Assembly: GCA_023451375.1 (NCBI GenBank)
Contig: JAEXZS010000045.1
Coordinates: forward strand, 19,723-83,722
DNA from: Pseudomonadota bacterium
GTDB taxonomy: Bacteria > Pseudomonadota > Alphaproteobacteria > Caulobacterales > Caulobacteraceae
Length of the DNA: 64,000 nucleotides
Direction of reading: 5' to 3'
A model generated the notes under the pieces. That model made no database searches and was not told the DNA's origin. It saw nothing but the letters and a program-made list of their open reading frames with translations. Below are positions 7,774 to 14,713 of this stretch, one piece after another (positions within the stretch are counted from its first letter, which is position 1; each line of letters opens with the position of its first letter). A program made the position numbers and the translations under genes.

Positions 7774-8325
7774 TCACGCCCCGTTCTCATCGCGACCGAG
7801 GCGGCGGTAGACGGTGGCCCGCCCCACGCCCAGCCGATAGGCGGCCTGTTCGACGGTGATGGTTCCCGTCGCGAGCAAGGGCGACACCTCGGCCCATGCC
7901 TCGTCGGTGATGGCCTGTCTGGGACCGGGTGGACGCGGAGCGTCGAGGATCTCGCGCTCTGCGCGGCGATCCTCTGCAGCCCGGGCCTCGTGGGCGAGCA
8001 TCATGGCGGCGAAGCGAAAAAACGCCCCGGCGTCATGCCGGGTGTCGATACCGTCATCGAGCGCGACCAGGTGCAGGTTCGATTCCTGCAGCCTGACGGC
8101 CAGATCAAAGATCTGCCGATGGTCCCGGCCGAAGCGGTCCAGTGCGGTGACGTAGAGAACGCCGCCGGGCGCAAGCGCCGCTATCGCGCGGTCCAGCGCT
8201 GGCCGAAGGACCGTCGCCCCGCCGCGAAGGTCCTCATGGACCTCGCGGACGCCGGCGGCGACCAACCGTTCGCGTTGGGCGATCAGAGCGGGGCCGCGGC
8301 GAAGCGCGCGGGCATAGCCGATCAT
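7774..8325 (-). CDS. Serine recombinase-like protein lacking the nucleophile
   Basis: The 183-aa product has the resolvase/invertase N-terminal domain: IGYAR, then EDLRGGATVLRPALDRAIAAL, then LYVTALDRFGRDHRQIFDL, which matches the conserved LDRLGR motif. A C-terminal Hin-type helix-turn-helix (TVEQAAYRLGVGRATVYRRL) follows. Family members begin YARVS with the catalytic serine; here the motif reads YARALRR, so the serine is missing. It may be a DNA-binding regulator or inactive recombinase. The start at 8325 is chosen for its GGAG box; an in-frame ATG at 8358 lacks one. An inverted repeat lies just upstream. Confidence 0.85.
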   Translation of the reverse strand: MIGYARALRRGPALIAQRERLVAAGVREVHEDLRGGATVLRPALDRAIAALAPGGVLYVTALDRFGRDHRQIFDLAVRLQESNLHLVALDDGIDTRHDAGAFFRFAAMMLAHEARAAEDRRAEREILDAPRPPGPRQAITDEAWAEVSPLLATGTITVEQAAYRLGVGRATVYRRLGRDENGA

Positions 8326-8335
8326 GGGTGACTCC

Positions 8336-8373
8336 GTCTCAAGTCTCAGATTGGACATGGCGCAACCTGAGAC
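8336..8373. promoter_or_regulatory. Inverted and direct repeats upstream of recombinase-like gene
   Basis: GTCTCAGATTG (8343-8353) and CAACCTGAGAC (8363-8373) form an inverted repeat with one mismatch and a nine-base spacer. A further GTCTCA lies at 8336-8341. The position directly upstream of the recombinase-like gene suggests an operator or a res-type subsite. Confidence 0.55.
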
Positions 8374-8426
8374 AAGACAGACCCGCGCGACTAGCGCCGG
8401 TCCGCAGGATGCGGAACAGCGCCCGC

Positions 8427-8945
8427 CTAGTGAAGGCGACGACCGGGCTGCGCCCGGTTGAGGATGCCGAGCTGGTGGCGGGCGCGGGCGACGGCGACAT
8501 CTTGCTGGTGGATGATCGCATGAAGCACGATCGCCTCATCCAGGAGCGCGAGGGCCTCGGTCATGTCGGCCGTCTCTTCGACCGCCTGCGCTGCGCGGCC
8601 GAGAAGATAGGCGGCGCGGGCAAGTTTGCCCGCAATGCCGCCGGCGCCGCGATCGCGCAGATGCTTGGTGAGGAAGGCGCAACGGTCGCTGGCCAGCTTC
8701 CGGGCCCGATCATCGAGGGCGAGCGACAGGCCTACGGCCTGGCTCATGGCCGAGCGGAAGCGAATGTCGTTCTGCAGCTTGCGATCGACGGTGTTGGCGA
8801 CAGGATCGCAACCGCAGGCCTGGGCGACCGACATGATGGAACAGGCGACGAAGCCAATGGCCTCGTCAGGGGACATCGAGGCCACAAGGGCGCTTTGCGC
8901 CGAGGTGGCGAACAACCCGGGCAGGGTAGCCTGTGCTGCAGACAT
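8427..8945 (-). CDS. Hypothetical helical protein, 172 aa
   Basis: No family recognised. The product is largely alpha-helical with an alanine-rich middle (AGKLARAAYLLGRAAQAVEE near residue 104). The start at 8945 has an AGGAG box. Upstream, 8946-9070 forms strong stems (an 11-bp GGCGGCAAGGG/CCCTTGCCGCC stem and a GCCGCC/GGCGGC stem next to the RBS). This is a leader similar in architecture to classes I and II, though different in sequence. Confidence 0.6.
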   Translation of the reverse strand: MSAAQATLPGLFATSAQSALVASMSPDEAIGFVACSIMSVAQACGCDPVANTVDRKLQNDIRFRSAMSQAVGLSLALDDRARKLASDRCAFLTKHLRDRGAGGIAGKLARAAYLLGRAAQAVEETADMTEALALLDEAIVLHAIIHQQDVAVARARHQLGILNRAQPGRRLH

Positions 8946-9070
8946 GGGAGGCTCCTTTTGAAGCCGCCTCGCTGGCGGCCGGAGCCTGGCGGTAGTGGGC
9001 TCACGAAGGCGGCAAGGGCTTCAGAGCGAAGCGTCCCTTGCCGCCGAGTGTGGGCGCCCACGAACGATGG
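8946..9070 (-). promoter_or_regulatory. Hairpin-rich leader of the 172-aa gene
   Basis: Two perfect stems are visible: GGCGGCAAGGG with CCCTTGCCGCC, and GCCGCC with GGCGGC around the loop AGCGA just before the ribosome binding site. The architecture parallels the class I leaders, whose RBS-proximal stem is in the same place, but the sequence is not a clear homologue. Confidence 0.45.
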
Positions 9071-9096
9071 GCCGGGCCGACAGATGCCGAATCCGA

Positions 9097-9369
9097 TCAG
9101 TCTGCTGGGGAACCTGCCGTGCGAGCGGCCAGCGCCGTCCGTCCCGTCTCGGTCAGGGCGAAGTCCGGGTAGTCCGGACGATGCGGCACGGGGATCTCCG
9201 CAAGATAACCTTCATCTGCTAGGCGATGGAGGTGACGCAGGGCCGCCTTGGTGGCCTCGCGCCCTTCAGGGCTGGCCGAAGGGCTGATGCGACAGCGGCC
9301 GTCGGCCGCCGCATCCGCGTTGGCCAGCACGCCGTAGTCGTCTGCGGTGAGGGTATGGGTCTGGGACAT
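9097..9369 (-). CDS. Hypothetical protein, 90 aa, winged-helix-like
   Basis: The C-terminal two thirds (ATKAALRHLHRLADEGYLAE, then YPDFALTETGRTALA) resemble a winged-helix pattern: a recognition helix followed by a wing ending in LTxxGR. Hence it may be a small DNA-binding regulator. The start at 9369 (MSQTHTL) has no strong ribosome binding site. Assignment is tentative. Confidence 0.5.
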   Translation of the reverse strand: MSQTHTLTADDYGVLANADAAADGRCRISPSASPEGREATKAALRHLHRLADEGYLAEIPVPHRPDYPDFALTETGRTALAARTAGSPAD

Positions 9370-9467
9370 GAAGGGGCTCGCGATGTATGGCCCCCTCAGA
9401 TCGCAACAGGGCTGCAGCTGGACAAGGGGACGACGAAGCGGGTCGCGCCCCACGCGACCCGCCCGGG

Positions 9468-10268
9468 CTAGAAGCTGAAGGCGAACTGCCCGGTCGGCTC
9501 CTGGTATTGGGCCGGAGAGGCCGCTTCGCCGGCCTCGGCCCAGGGGAACGCCGCGAGGAAGTCGCGATCACGGTATTGGGGGCCGATGAACTCCCGGCCC
9601 TTCTTCTCGGTCAGGATCTGGCTGATCCAGATTCTGGCGGCCTCATCCATGGTCGTCTCGTAAATCGGCCGGCAGCCGCACAGGGACCGATAACCCGTGT
9701 TGGAGATGAATGGACCGGTGGCGGACATGGCGCGGAATTCGACCTGCAGGGACGAAGGACCGCCCCGGGCGATGACGATCGCCCTGATGCCGGCATGATC
9801 GACCAGGAACTCTCCGGACTGGCCCCACAGGGGGACAGCACCCGGAGCGGCGGCAAGGCGTGCCCGCAGGCGGGGTGAAACCGCCTCGTTGCCTGCCTCG
9901 CAGGCGAAGAAGGCGCCGCCGTTGAGTTTCCAGACAACCGCATCATAGCGAATGCTGGCGGCCATCATGGCGGCCTCGTCGCCTATGACGACGGCCGCGT
10001 GGAAGGCCTCGAACGCTTCGCGCGCCACAGTGTCCAATCCGGCCTGGTCGGCCGGGAGATCGGGCGCCATGCGCAACACGGCGGCATCGCGGAGATCGAT
10101 GTACGAAGGCTCCCGCGAGCGACCCCGCTGCGCGGGGACGTCGTCGATGTCGTCATCGTCCCCTGTGAAATCGGTATCATCGTCGAAATCCTCATCGAGC
10201 GCAGCGGTCGCGTCATCGAAGATGACGGCGGGGTCAGGCTGAATGGTTTCGATGGAAACGGCAGTCAT
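9468..10268 (-). CDS. Hypothetical acidic protein, 266 aa, C-terminal FSF
   Basis: The N-terminus is very acidic (DEDFDDDTDFTGDDDDIDD near residue 25), and the rest has no recognised domain. It ends in QFAFSF, resembling the QGAFAF end of the protein at 1478-2320. A variant class I leader precedes it. Asp-rich proteins on mobile elements are sometimes DNA mimics; the acid stretch here is too short to claim that. Confidence 0.62.
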   Translation of the reverse strand: MTAVSIETIQPDPAVIFDDATAALDEDFDDDTDFTGDDDDIDDVPAQRGRSREPSYIDLRDAAVLRMAPDLPADQAGLDTVAREAFEAFHAAVVIGDEAAMMAASIRYDAVVWKLNGGAFFACEAGNEAVSPRLRARLAAAPGAVPLWGQSGEFLVDHAGIRAIVIARGGPSSLQVEFRAMSATGPFISNTGYRSLCGCRPIYETTMDEAARIWISQILTEKKGREFIGPQYRDRDFLAAFPWAEAGEAASPAQYQEPTGQFAFSF

Positions 10269-10269
10269 G

Positions 10270-10425
10270 GGATACTCCAGTGAAGACCGCCCGGGCTGGG
10301 CGGTGATGGAGCAATCCGAACGTGAGGTGCCGGCCCGTCACCGAAGCGCCGCCTTCGGCGGCGCGAGGGGAACGGCTTTAGCCGTTGACGGGATAACCGG
10401 CGGAGCCCTCACGGTAGGATGGGAC
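10270..10425 (-). promoter_or_regulatory. Class I structured leader, variant copy 6
   Basis: The RBS-proximal hairpin at 10286-10304 has arms ACCGCCC/GGGCGGT, again different bases but still fully paired. An AACGGC/GCCGTT hairpin lies upstream with a longer loop. It is most similar to the leader at 5910. Confidence 0.6.
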
Positions 10426-10528
10426 AGAACCGCGCGCCCCCTCCCCTTACAGAGACCCCAACGGCGGAAAGCAGGAGAACGCCGTCAGGATCTCTGGAGC
10501 GGTCGACGTCGGGGGGGAGTGAGACGAC

Positions 10529-10558
10529 CGCTCTATGCCCGCGAGCGGGCATAGAGCG
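10529..10558. repeat. Perfect 14-bp inverted repeat
   Basis: Arms CGCTCTATGCCCGC and GCGGGCATAGAGCG flank a two-base centre. There is no T-run on either side, so a protein-binding site is more likely than a terminator. It lies in the 295-bp non-coding stretch 10426-10720, where no gene is visible. Confidence 0.6.
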
Positions 10559-10669
10559 ACATTAGACGGCACGGACCGCGTCCAGCTAGGCCGAGCGCAC
10601 AGAAAGCGACCGCGCTTCGCGCGGACGGCTTTCGCAGGCGGCGAGAGCCAGACCTGAGCGGATAAAACG

Positions 10670-10700
10670 AAAAAGGCCCCGCCGGGGAACGGCGGGGCCT
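10670..10700 (-). terminator. Intrinsic terminator after the ssb-group genes
   Basis: The minus strand has a nine-base GGCCCCGCC/GGCGGGGCC stem followed by TTTTT. It ends the short operon 11530-10721. Confidence 0.85.
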
Positions 10701-10720
10701 CGAATGGCGGTGCGAGAAAT

Positions 10721-10855
10721 CTACTCGGCCGGGATGGTCGGCTGCGTGGCCGAGGCCTGAAGACCGGCGACAAAGCCAGCAACAAGCGGCTTCACGAACC
10801 AGGCGATGACCGCGCCAGCGGCGAGGCCGACACCGAAGAGACCAACTTCAATCAT
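10721..10855 (-). CDS. Small membrane protein, 44 aa
   Basis: One hydrophobic helix (VGLFGVGLAAGAVIAWFV) spans nearly half of the protein. A strong GAAGGAGG box precedes the ATG at 10855, which overlaps the stop of the 118-aa membrane protein (ATGA). It is the last gene before the terminator. Function unknown. Confidence 0.6.
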   Translation of the reverse strand: MIEVGLFGVGLAAGAVIAWFVKPLVAGFVAGLQASATQPTIPAE

Positions 10856-11208
10856 GGACGATCCTCCTTCTGGGGCGTCTGTGGATTGGGAATATAGCCC
10901 AAAAGAGCGTGGGCCGCCACGATCAGCAACATAACGCCGATGCCGCTTGAGATGATCCAGGCTGGCGTGACCACGAAGGCCGCGTTTAGCTGGGGCGTGA
11001 CGAACACCGCCACGGCCAGCGTGAGAGCCGCCGTCTGGCAACCGTTGGCGCCGAGTTTCAGGCGCTCCTCGGTGACCTTGGGATGGTCCGGACGGAAGAC
11101 GCCGGACGCCAAGGCCAGCCCGCGGCCGATCAGTCGGCCTCCTCGCTGTCCGAAGGTGAACAGGTGGTCCCGCAGTCGGGACAGTCGTCGTCGCAGGCGC
11201 ATGACCAT
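10852..11208 (-). CDS. Membrane protein, 118 aa
   Basis: A basic N-terminus (MRLRRRLSRLRD) is followed by two hydrophobic segments (AALTLAVAVFVTPQL and IISSGIGVMLLIVAAHALLG). The start at 11208 is chosen for a GGAG box six bases upstream. It overlaps the end of the zinc-ribbon gene in another frame, and its stop overlaps the 44-aa gene. Function unknown. Confidence 0.6.
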   Translation of the reverse strand: MVMRLRRRLSRLRDHLFTFGQRGGRLIGRGLALASGVFRPDHPKVTEERLKLGANGCQTAALTLAVAVFVTPQLNAAFVVTPAWIISSGIGVMLLIVAAHALLGYIPNPQTPQKEDRP

Positions 11209-11294
11209 TCGTCGCTCCATTCCGTGCCGCACGGGCACTCATACGTGTTTCTGAACCAGGGACCAGTGTCCCCCTCGGGCCGCCGGCTGCTCAC
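11130..11294 (-). CDS. Small zinc-ribbon protein, 54 aa
   Basis: The sequence has CPCG, then CACDDDCPDCG, a compact Cys-rich ribbon, with an acidic tail. A GTG start at 11294 overlaps the stop of the upstream 79-aa gene (GTGA), which favours it over a longer ATG start at 11321. Its 3' end overlaps the start of the membrane protein gene. A probable accessory binding protein; partner unknown. Confidence 0.6.
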   Translation of the reverse strand: MSSRRPEGDTGPWFRNTYECPCGTEWSDEWSCACDDDCPDCGTTCSPSDSEEAD

Positions 11295-11530
11295 GGCAGA
11301 CGCTCCAGCGGCACGATCCACTTCACGCCCGGCAGCTCGACGGCGAAGCCGAGAGCGGGGATCAATTCCATCGCGTCATAAGCCTCGTCGAAGCTGTCGA
11401 ACGGACCGTAGAAGCGGGTCTCGATGTTGAGCCGGCCGTGGGGCCGGTGCATCACCGCGAAGGGTCCCGGATGGTCCGGCCGGGGCTGGACCTCGTCCCA
11501 GGATGGGGTGCTTTGGATGCTATCGAACAT
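11291..11530 (-). CDS. Hypothetical protein, 79 aa
   Basis: The start at 11530 has a GGAGG box five bases upstream. The product (FYGPFDSFDEAYDAMELIPA) has no recognised family. It begins the operon that continues with the zinc-ribbon and two membrane proteins, just beyond the ssb terminator. Confidence 0.6.
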   Translation of the reverse strand: MFDSIQSTPSWDEVQPRPDHPGPFAVMHRPHGRLNIETRFYGPFDSFDEAYDAMELIPALGFAVELPGVKWIVPLERLP

Positions 11531-11563
11531 GTGAGCCTCCAGGCTGCTGTGGTTTCGCAAACC

Positions 11564-11591
11564 AAAAGGCCCCCCGGTTTCCCGGGGGGCC
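11564..11591 (-). terminator. Intrinsic terminator after ssb
   Basis: The minus strand shows GGCCCCCCGGG pairing with CCGGGGGGCC around a short loop, followed by TTTTGG. It lies 13 bases past the ssb stop. Confidence 0.85.
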
Positions 11592-11603
11592 GCTGCTGGC
11601 GGA

Positions 11604-11981
11604 TCAGCCTTCCGAGCCGGGCTCGTCGTCGGCTTGTTCGGTCGGCTTCTTGTCCAGGAAGATGACCTGGTGCTTCGGGCCGCTCAGGTTGACCTTGGCG
11701 CGGACCTGCTTGACGCCGTCCTTCTCGTACTCGTCGTAGCGCAGCTGGCCGATGATGTGGACCAGCGAACCCTTGCGCAGGCACTTCTCGATCGCGTTGA
11801 CCTTGCCTTTGCCGAAGACCTCGACGGTGTGCCAGGTGGTGCGCTCCTTGCGCTCGCCGGCATCGTTCTTCCAGGTCTCGGTCGTGGCCAGCCGGATGTT
11901 GCACACGCGGTCGCCGCTGTTCAGGGTGCGGAACTCCGGGTCGTTGCCCAGGCGGCCGATCAGTTCAACTTGGTTCAGCAT
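11604..11981 (-). CDS. ssb: Single-stranded DNA-binding protein
   Basis: The 125-aa product is a bacterial SSB: MLNQVELIGRLGNDPEFR at the start, then TWHTVEVFGK, IEKCLRKGSLVHIIGQL and VIFLD, covering the OB fold. It coats ssDNA, here probably the incoming T-strand and replication intermediates. It is shorter than chromosomal SSB (about 170 aa) and ends DDEPGSEG, acidic but without the terminal Pro-Phe that recruits partners. It has its own terminator and a class II-like leader. Confidence 0.96.
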   Translation of the reverse strand: MLNQVELIGRLGNDPEFRTLNSGDRVCNIRLATTETWKNDAGERKERTTWHTVEVFGKGKVNAIEKCLRKGSLVHIIGQLRYDEYEKDGVKQVRAKVNLSGPKHQVIFLDKKPTEQADDEPGSEG

Positions 11982-11984
11982 CGT

Positions 11985-12080
11985 CGTTTTCCTTCTTTCT
12001 CACCGGTCGGGATTTCCCGTCCGGCTCGCGGGCACTGCCGCGATCACGAGACCGTCAGCGACGGGGACAAGGGGACGTCC
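11985..12080 (-). promoter_or_regulatory. Class II-like leader of ssb
   Basis: It shares the GTGATCGCGGCA...CCCGCGAGCCGG block with the class II leaders, followed by a CGGGA/TCCCG stem just before the start region. The upstream AACGGC hairpin module is not obvious, so it may be a shortened form. Confidence 0.5.
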
Positions 12081-12679
12081 GAAGGTCGAGACTGGTGGAA
12101 ACCGGCCTGCACAAGCGCAGCGCGGAAGGCCGAGGCGCGCAGCGCCGTGAGGGTCCGCCAGGCTCGCCCCGCGCAGCGGGGTTGCCTTCGGTAAGAACCC
12201 GACCCGTCGTAGGTTAAGAGTGATCCATTGCGGCTACCCGCCCAGCCGGGGGAACCCATCCTTCAGGTGAGCGGAAAACGCGCTGAAGCCTGTTGGACAG
12301 GCCGCCCTTGGTCCATCAACGTCCCGATGCTTCCACAATGACGCGCCCCCGAACGCGCCCAACTCCGACGCCCCCAAGACGCCCGGGGACGGGCCCAGAG
12401 CCAGACGCCCACCCCCTCCCCGCCTCGGCCTTCAGCAAAGGCATTCGAAGCGACGAAGCCGTCGAAGAGGACAGCGATCCATCGTCGTCACCATGAGCCT
12501 ATGCCCTGTACGAAGGGCGTCCGACGGGGTCTGTGCTGGTCAATGAGTGGCTGGCCCAGAGATCGGTGATGGGCATCCGCCCCTGAACGGCGAGGACGCG
12601 GCCTCGCCGGTTCCCGGTCCGTTCGCTGCGCTCTCTACCCGGATCGAGTGGCCGCTAGTCGCGGCCACAGGCCCCACGC
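12081..12679. other. Non-coding stretch between divergent genes
   Basis: About 600 bp separate the leftward ssb leader from the rightward class I leader at 12680. Short open frames exist, but none has a start site or protein-like composition. It probably holds divergent promoters; an origin of transfer was looked for and not recognised. Confidence 0.5.
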
Positions 12680-12838
12680 GCGTCGATTACGCATCGTGTC
12701 ACGGCACCCTGCCCGTCAACGGCTTCGCCGTTCCCCTCCGCGCCGGCAAGAGCCGTCGCTCCGGTGACTGGCCGGGGCCCACCGTGCCCCGAAGGCTTCA
12801 TCGCCGCCCGTTGGGGGCGGCTTCAATGGAGGCTTCGC
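12680..12838 (+). promoter_or_regulatory. Class I structured leader, copy 7, plus strand
   Basis: This is the only class I copy on the plus strand. The RBS-proximal hairpin at 12803-12821 has arms GCCGCCC/GGGCGGC with loop GTTGG, a third fully paired version of this stem. The AACGGC/GCCGTT hairpin and the conserved GTGTCACGG block are upstream. It precedes the 69-aa gene, so the leader orientation follows the gene. Confidence 0.72.
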
Positions 12839-12839
12839 C

Positions 12840-13049
12840 ATGCAAACCGTTTCGATCCAAACCGCCAACCGTCACCAGGTCATCGTCGAACAGATGATCG
12901 ACCAGGCGCAGCAACTGGCCGCAGGCTGGGAGAAGCTGAGCCGGAAACAGAAGCTGCAGGCTTGGGCGGACTGGACCGCTACTCGTCCGAGCGAGCGGGT
13001 GTTCCACCAGTTCCACCGGGTGCTGTCGGCCATCGAGAGCGTCCACTAA
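12840..13049 (+). CDS. Small hypothetical protein, 69 aa
   Basis: A helical protein (VEQMIDQAQQLAAGWEKLSR near residue 16). An ATGGAGG box lies upstream within the class I leader. A terminator follows directly, so it is a single-gene unit. Its N-terminus (MQT...Q) recalls the 108-aa protein at 811-1137, perhaps a distant relative. Confidence 0.65.
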   Translation: MQTVSIQTANRHQVIVEQMIDQAQQLAAGWEKLSRKQKLQAWADWTATRPSERVFHQFHRVLSAIESVH

Positions 13050-13074
13050 GGGAGGGGGGTTCGCCCCCCTTTTG
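13050..13074 (+). terminator. Intrinsic terminator after the 69-aa gene
   Basis: GGGGGG and CCCCCC arms around TTCG are followed by TTTT, directly after the stop codon. Confidence 0.8.
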
Positions 13075-13223
13075 CGCAGGGGCCGTCCGTCCGAAGCCCG
13101 GGCGGTCTCTGCGGAAGGGCCGGGGCGGAGGGAGTGGGTTCGTCGATCTGCGCCCTCCCCCGTGACAGTGAACTTGTGAGCGAATATGCCAGTGCGGGTT
13201 GTGGTAGTCCGTTGGAGATTGAG

Positions 13224-13607
13224 ATGAGTGGCAAGGTGGAAGACGAAGGTCCGGACCCCGTGGATGTCCATGTCGGGCTGGCGGTGAAGGCGTATCGGCT
13301 CCGCGCCGGGATGAACCAGCAGTCCCTGGGCAAGGCGGTGAAGGTGACCTTCCAGCAGATTCAGAAATACGAGAAAGGCGCGAACAGGATTTCGGCCTCG
13401 ACGCTGCACCGGATCGCGGGCGTCCTGGACTTCCATCCGGGGGATGTCTTCCCGGTGCACGGTGTAGAGGCGGCAAGCCCCCAGGCGGGCTTCGGCGCCA
13501 TCAAGGGAAGCCACGAGCTGGCGGAGAGCTTCTCGCGTATGCCGGCGCCGAACCGGGCGTTGCTGCTGAAGGTCGCGAGAGAATTCGAGCGGCCGGACGC
13601 GGCCTAG
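13224..13607 (+). CDS. XRE-family transcriptional regulator
   Basis: The 127-aa product has a Cro/CI-type helix-turn-helix: GLAVKAYRLRAGMNQQSLGK, then QQIQKYEKGANRISASTLHR, then IAGVLD. This is the form common in alphaproteobacterial regulators. The start at 13224 has GGAG seven bases upstream. A helical C-terminal tail follows. It is a likely repressor of element genes; the target is unknown. Its 3' end overlaps the convergent 129-aa gene by four bases. Confidence 0.9.
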   Translation: MSGKVEDEGPDPVDVHVGLAVKAYRLRAGMNQQSLGKAVKVTFQQIQKYEKGANRISASTLHRIAGVLDFHPGDVFPVHGVEAASPQAGFGAIKGSHELAESFSRMPAPNRALLLKVAREFERPDAA

Positions 13608-13993
13608 CCGCCATAGGTCTCGCAGATCGTCCGTAGGCGATCGCGTTGCGCTGGGTCGAGGTCGCGCCGGACTGCGCGGCAGGCCCGGCGGAGTCGTCTC
13701 CGGCGGCGAGCGAGGCTTTCGCCGCCGCATGTGGTGCCGAGATAGTGGCGGACCTCCTCCCATCCCGTGACGAAGTCATGCGGGAAGCCTTCGGGGATGA
13801 TCCAGGCCCCGTCGACCGTGCGCCCGTGCGTCACCGTGGGCGACGCCCGCAAGGCGGGCTTTGCCGCGGCGAGCATGAGGCGGCATAGTTCCTCGTGAAC
13901 AGGCGCTTCTGCAGCACGGCGGGCGCGCCAGCGCAGCGCCGCCCAGCCAGCGGCGGCGATCCCGATACCTGAAGCGGCTATCACGACAAACAC
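13604..13993 (-). CDS. Hypothetical protein, 129 aa, N-terminal membrane helix
   Basis: A GTG start at 13993 with a GGAGA box is preferred over upstream starts. The N-terminus is one hydrophobic helix (VIAASGIGIAAAGWAALRW), followed by a basic soluble part rich in Arg that ends RTICETYGG. Function unknown. Confidence 0.55.
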   Translation of the reverse strand: MFVVIAASGIGIAAAGWAALRWRARRAAEAPVHEELCRLMLAAAKPALRASPTVTHGRTVDGAWIIPEGFPHDFVTGWEEVRHYLGTTCGGESLARRRRRLRRACRAVRRDLDPAQRDRLRTICETYGG

Positions 13994-14089
13994 GCGGCTC
14001 TCCCCGCCACTGTGAGTTGAAGATAAGCCGAGCGGTGTTACTGGAATCGCAACGTGCGCGAGAAGGGCGAAACAAGCGGGGGTAATGAG

Positions 14090-14284
14090 ATGCCGGAATG
14101 GTGGATGCCGATGGATCCGGACAAGATCGAACACGTGCGTTCGCTGCTGAGCCCAGCCGCGTTCGTGGAGCGACCGTTCACCTTCGGGATCATCATCCGG
14201 CCGACCAATGAGAAGGAGCGGATCGTACTCGAGATGATGGGCGAGGACCTGGTGCGGGTGTCACCGGACGTAAGGGGGCGATAG
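14090..14284 (+). CDS. Small hypothetical protein, 64 aa
   Basis: It starts at 14090 (MPEWWMPMDPDK), after a weak G-rich site. The product has mixed charge with no recognised domain. It is spaced three bases from the HEPN-like gene, so the two form an operon. Confidence 0.55.
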   Translation: MPEWWMPMDPDKIEHVRSLLSPAAFVERPFTFGIIIRPTNEKERIVLEMMGEDLVRVSPDVRGR

Positions 14285-14287
14285 ACG

Positions 14288-14713
14288 ATGCGGCAGCGAT
14301 CGGCGGACGCCCACCTGGTGCCGGTGTTTCTGGACAATGCGCGGGGCTTCCTGCGCGCCGGATCGGAAGGGCCTGAGCCGGAGGCGTGGGCCCCGCGCGC
14401 GCAGATGCTGTGCTGCGTCATCGAACTGGCGCTGAAGGCCGCCCTGATTGCGAGCGGCTGGACGGACGATCAGAACCGGCGCGAGATCCGGCATGACCTG
14501 ATGTGTGGGCTGAAGGCGGCGACCGGCGCGGGGCTGAAGGTGCGAAACGACCGGACGCAGGCCGTCGTCGCGGCCTTAAGTCCCCGCTATGCGAGGCACG
14601 AACTGGACGACATGGCGACGGATGCCGGTAGGCCGCCGCTTGCTGACTGCGCGGCCGTCGCCCGCGATCTGCTGGACGACTGCAGGGCGTTCGCGGATGC
14701 GGTCGAGGCCTAG
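14288..14713 (+). CDS. HEPN-like domain protein, 141 aa
   Basis: The central region (CVIELALKAALIASGWTDDQ followed by NRREIRHDL) matches the HEPN pattern: a long helix with ELALKA, then an R-x4-H motif at the end of the next helix. HEPN proteins are often RNases or parts of toxin and defence systems. No nucleotidyltransferase partner is adjacent; the neighbour is a 64-aa protein of unknown type that could act as partner. Assignment by motif only. Confidence 0.6.
   Translation: MRQRSADAHLVPVFLDNARGFLRAGSEGPEPEAWAPRAQMLCCVIELALKAALIASGWTDDQNRREIRHDLMCGLKAATGAGLKVRNDRTQAVVAALSPRYARHELDDMATDAGRPPLADCAAVARDLLDDCRAFADAVEA

Noticed and set aside
10529..10558. Perfect palindrome as an intrinsic terminator
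   Set aside because: No T-run on either strand, and a proper terminator lies 110 bases away.
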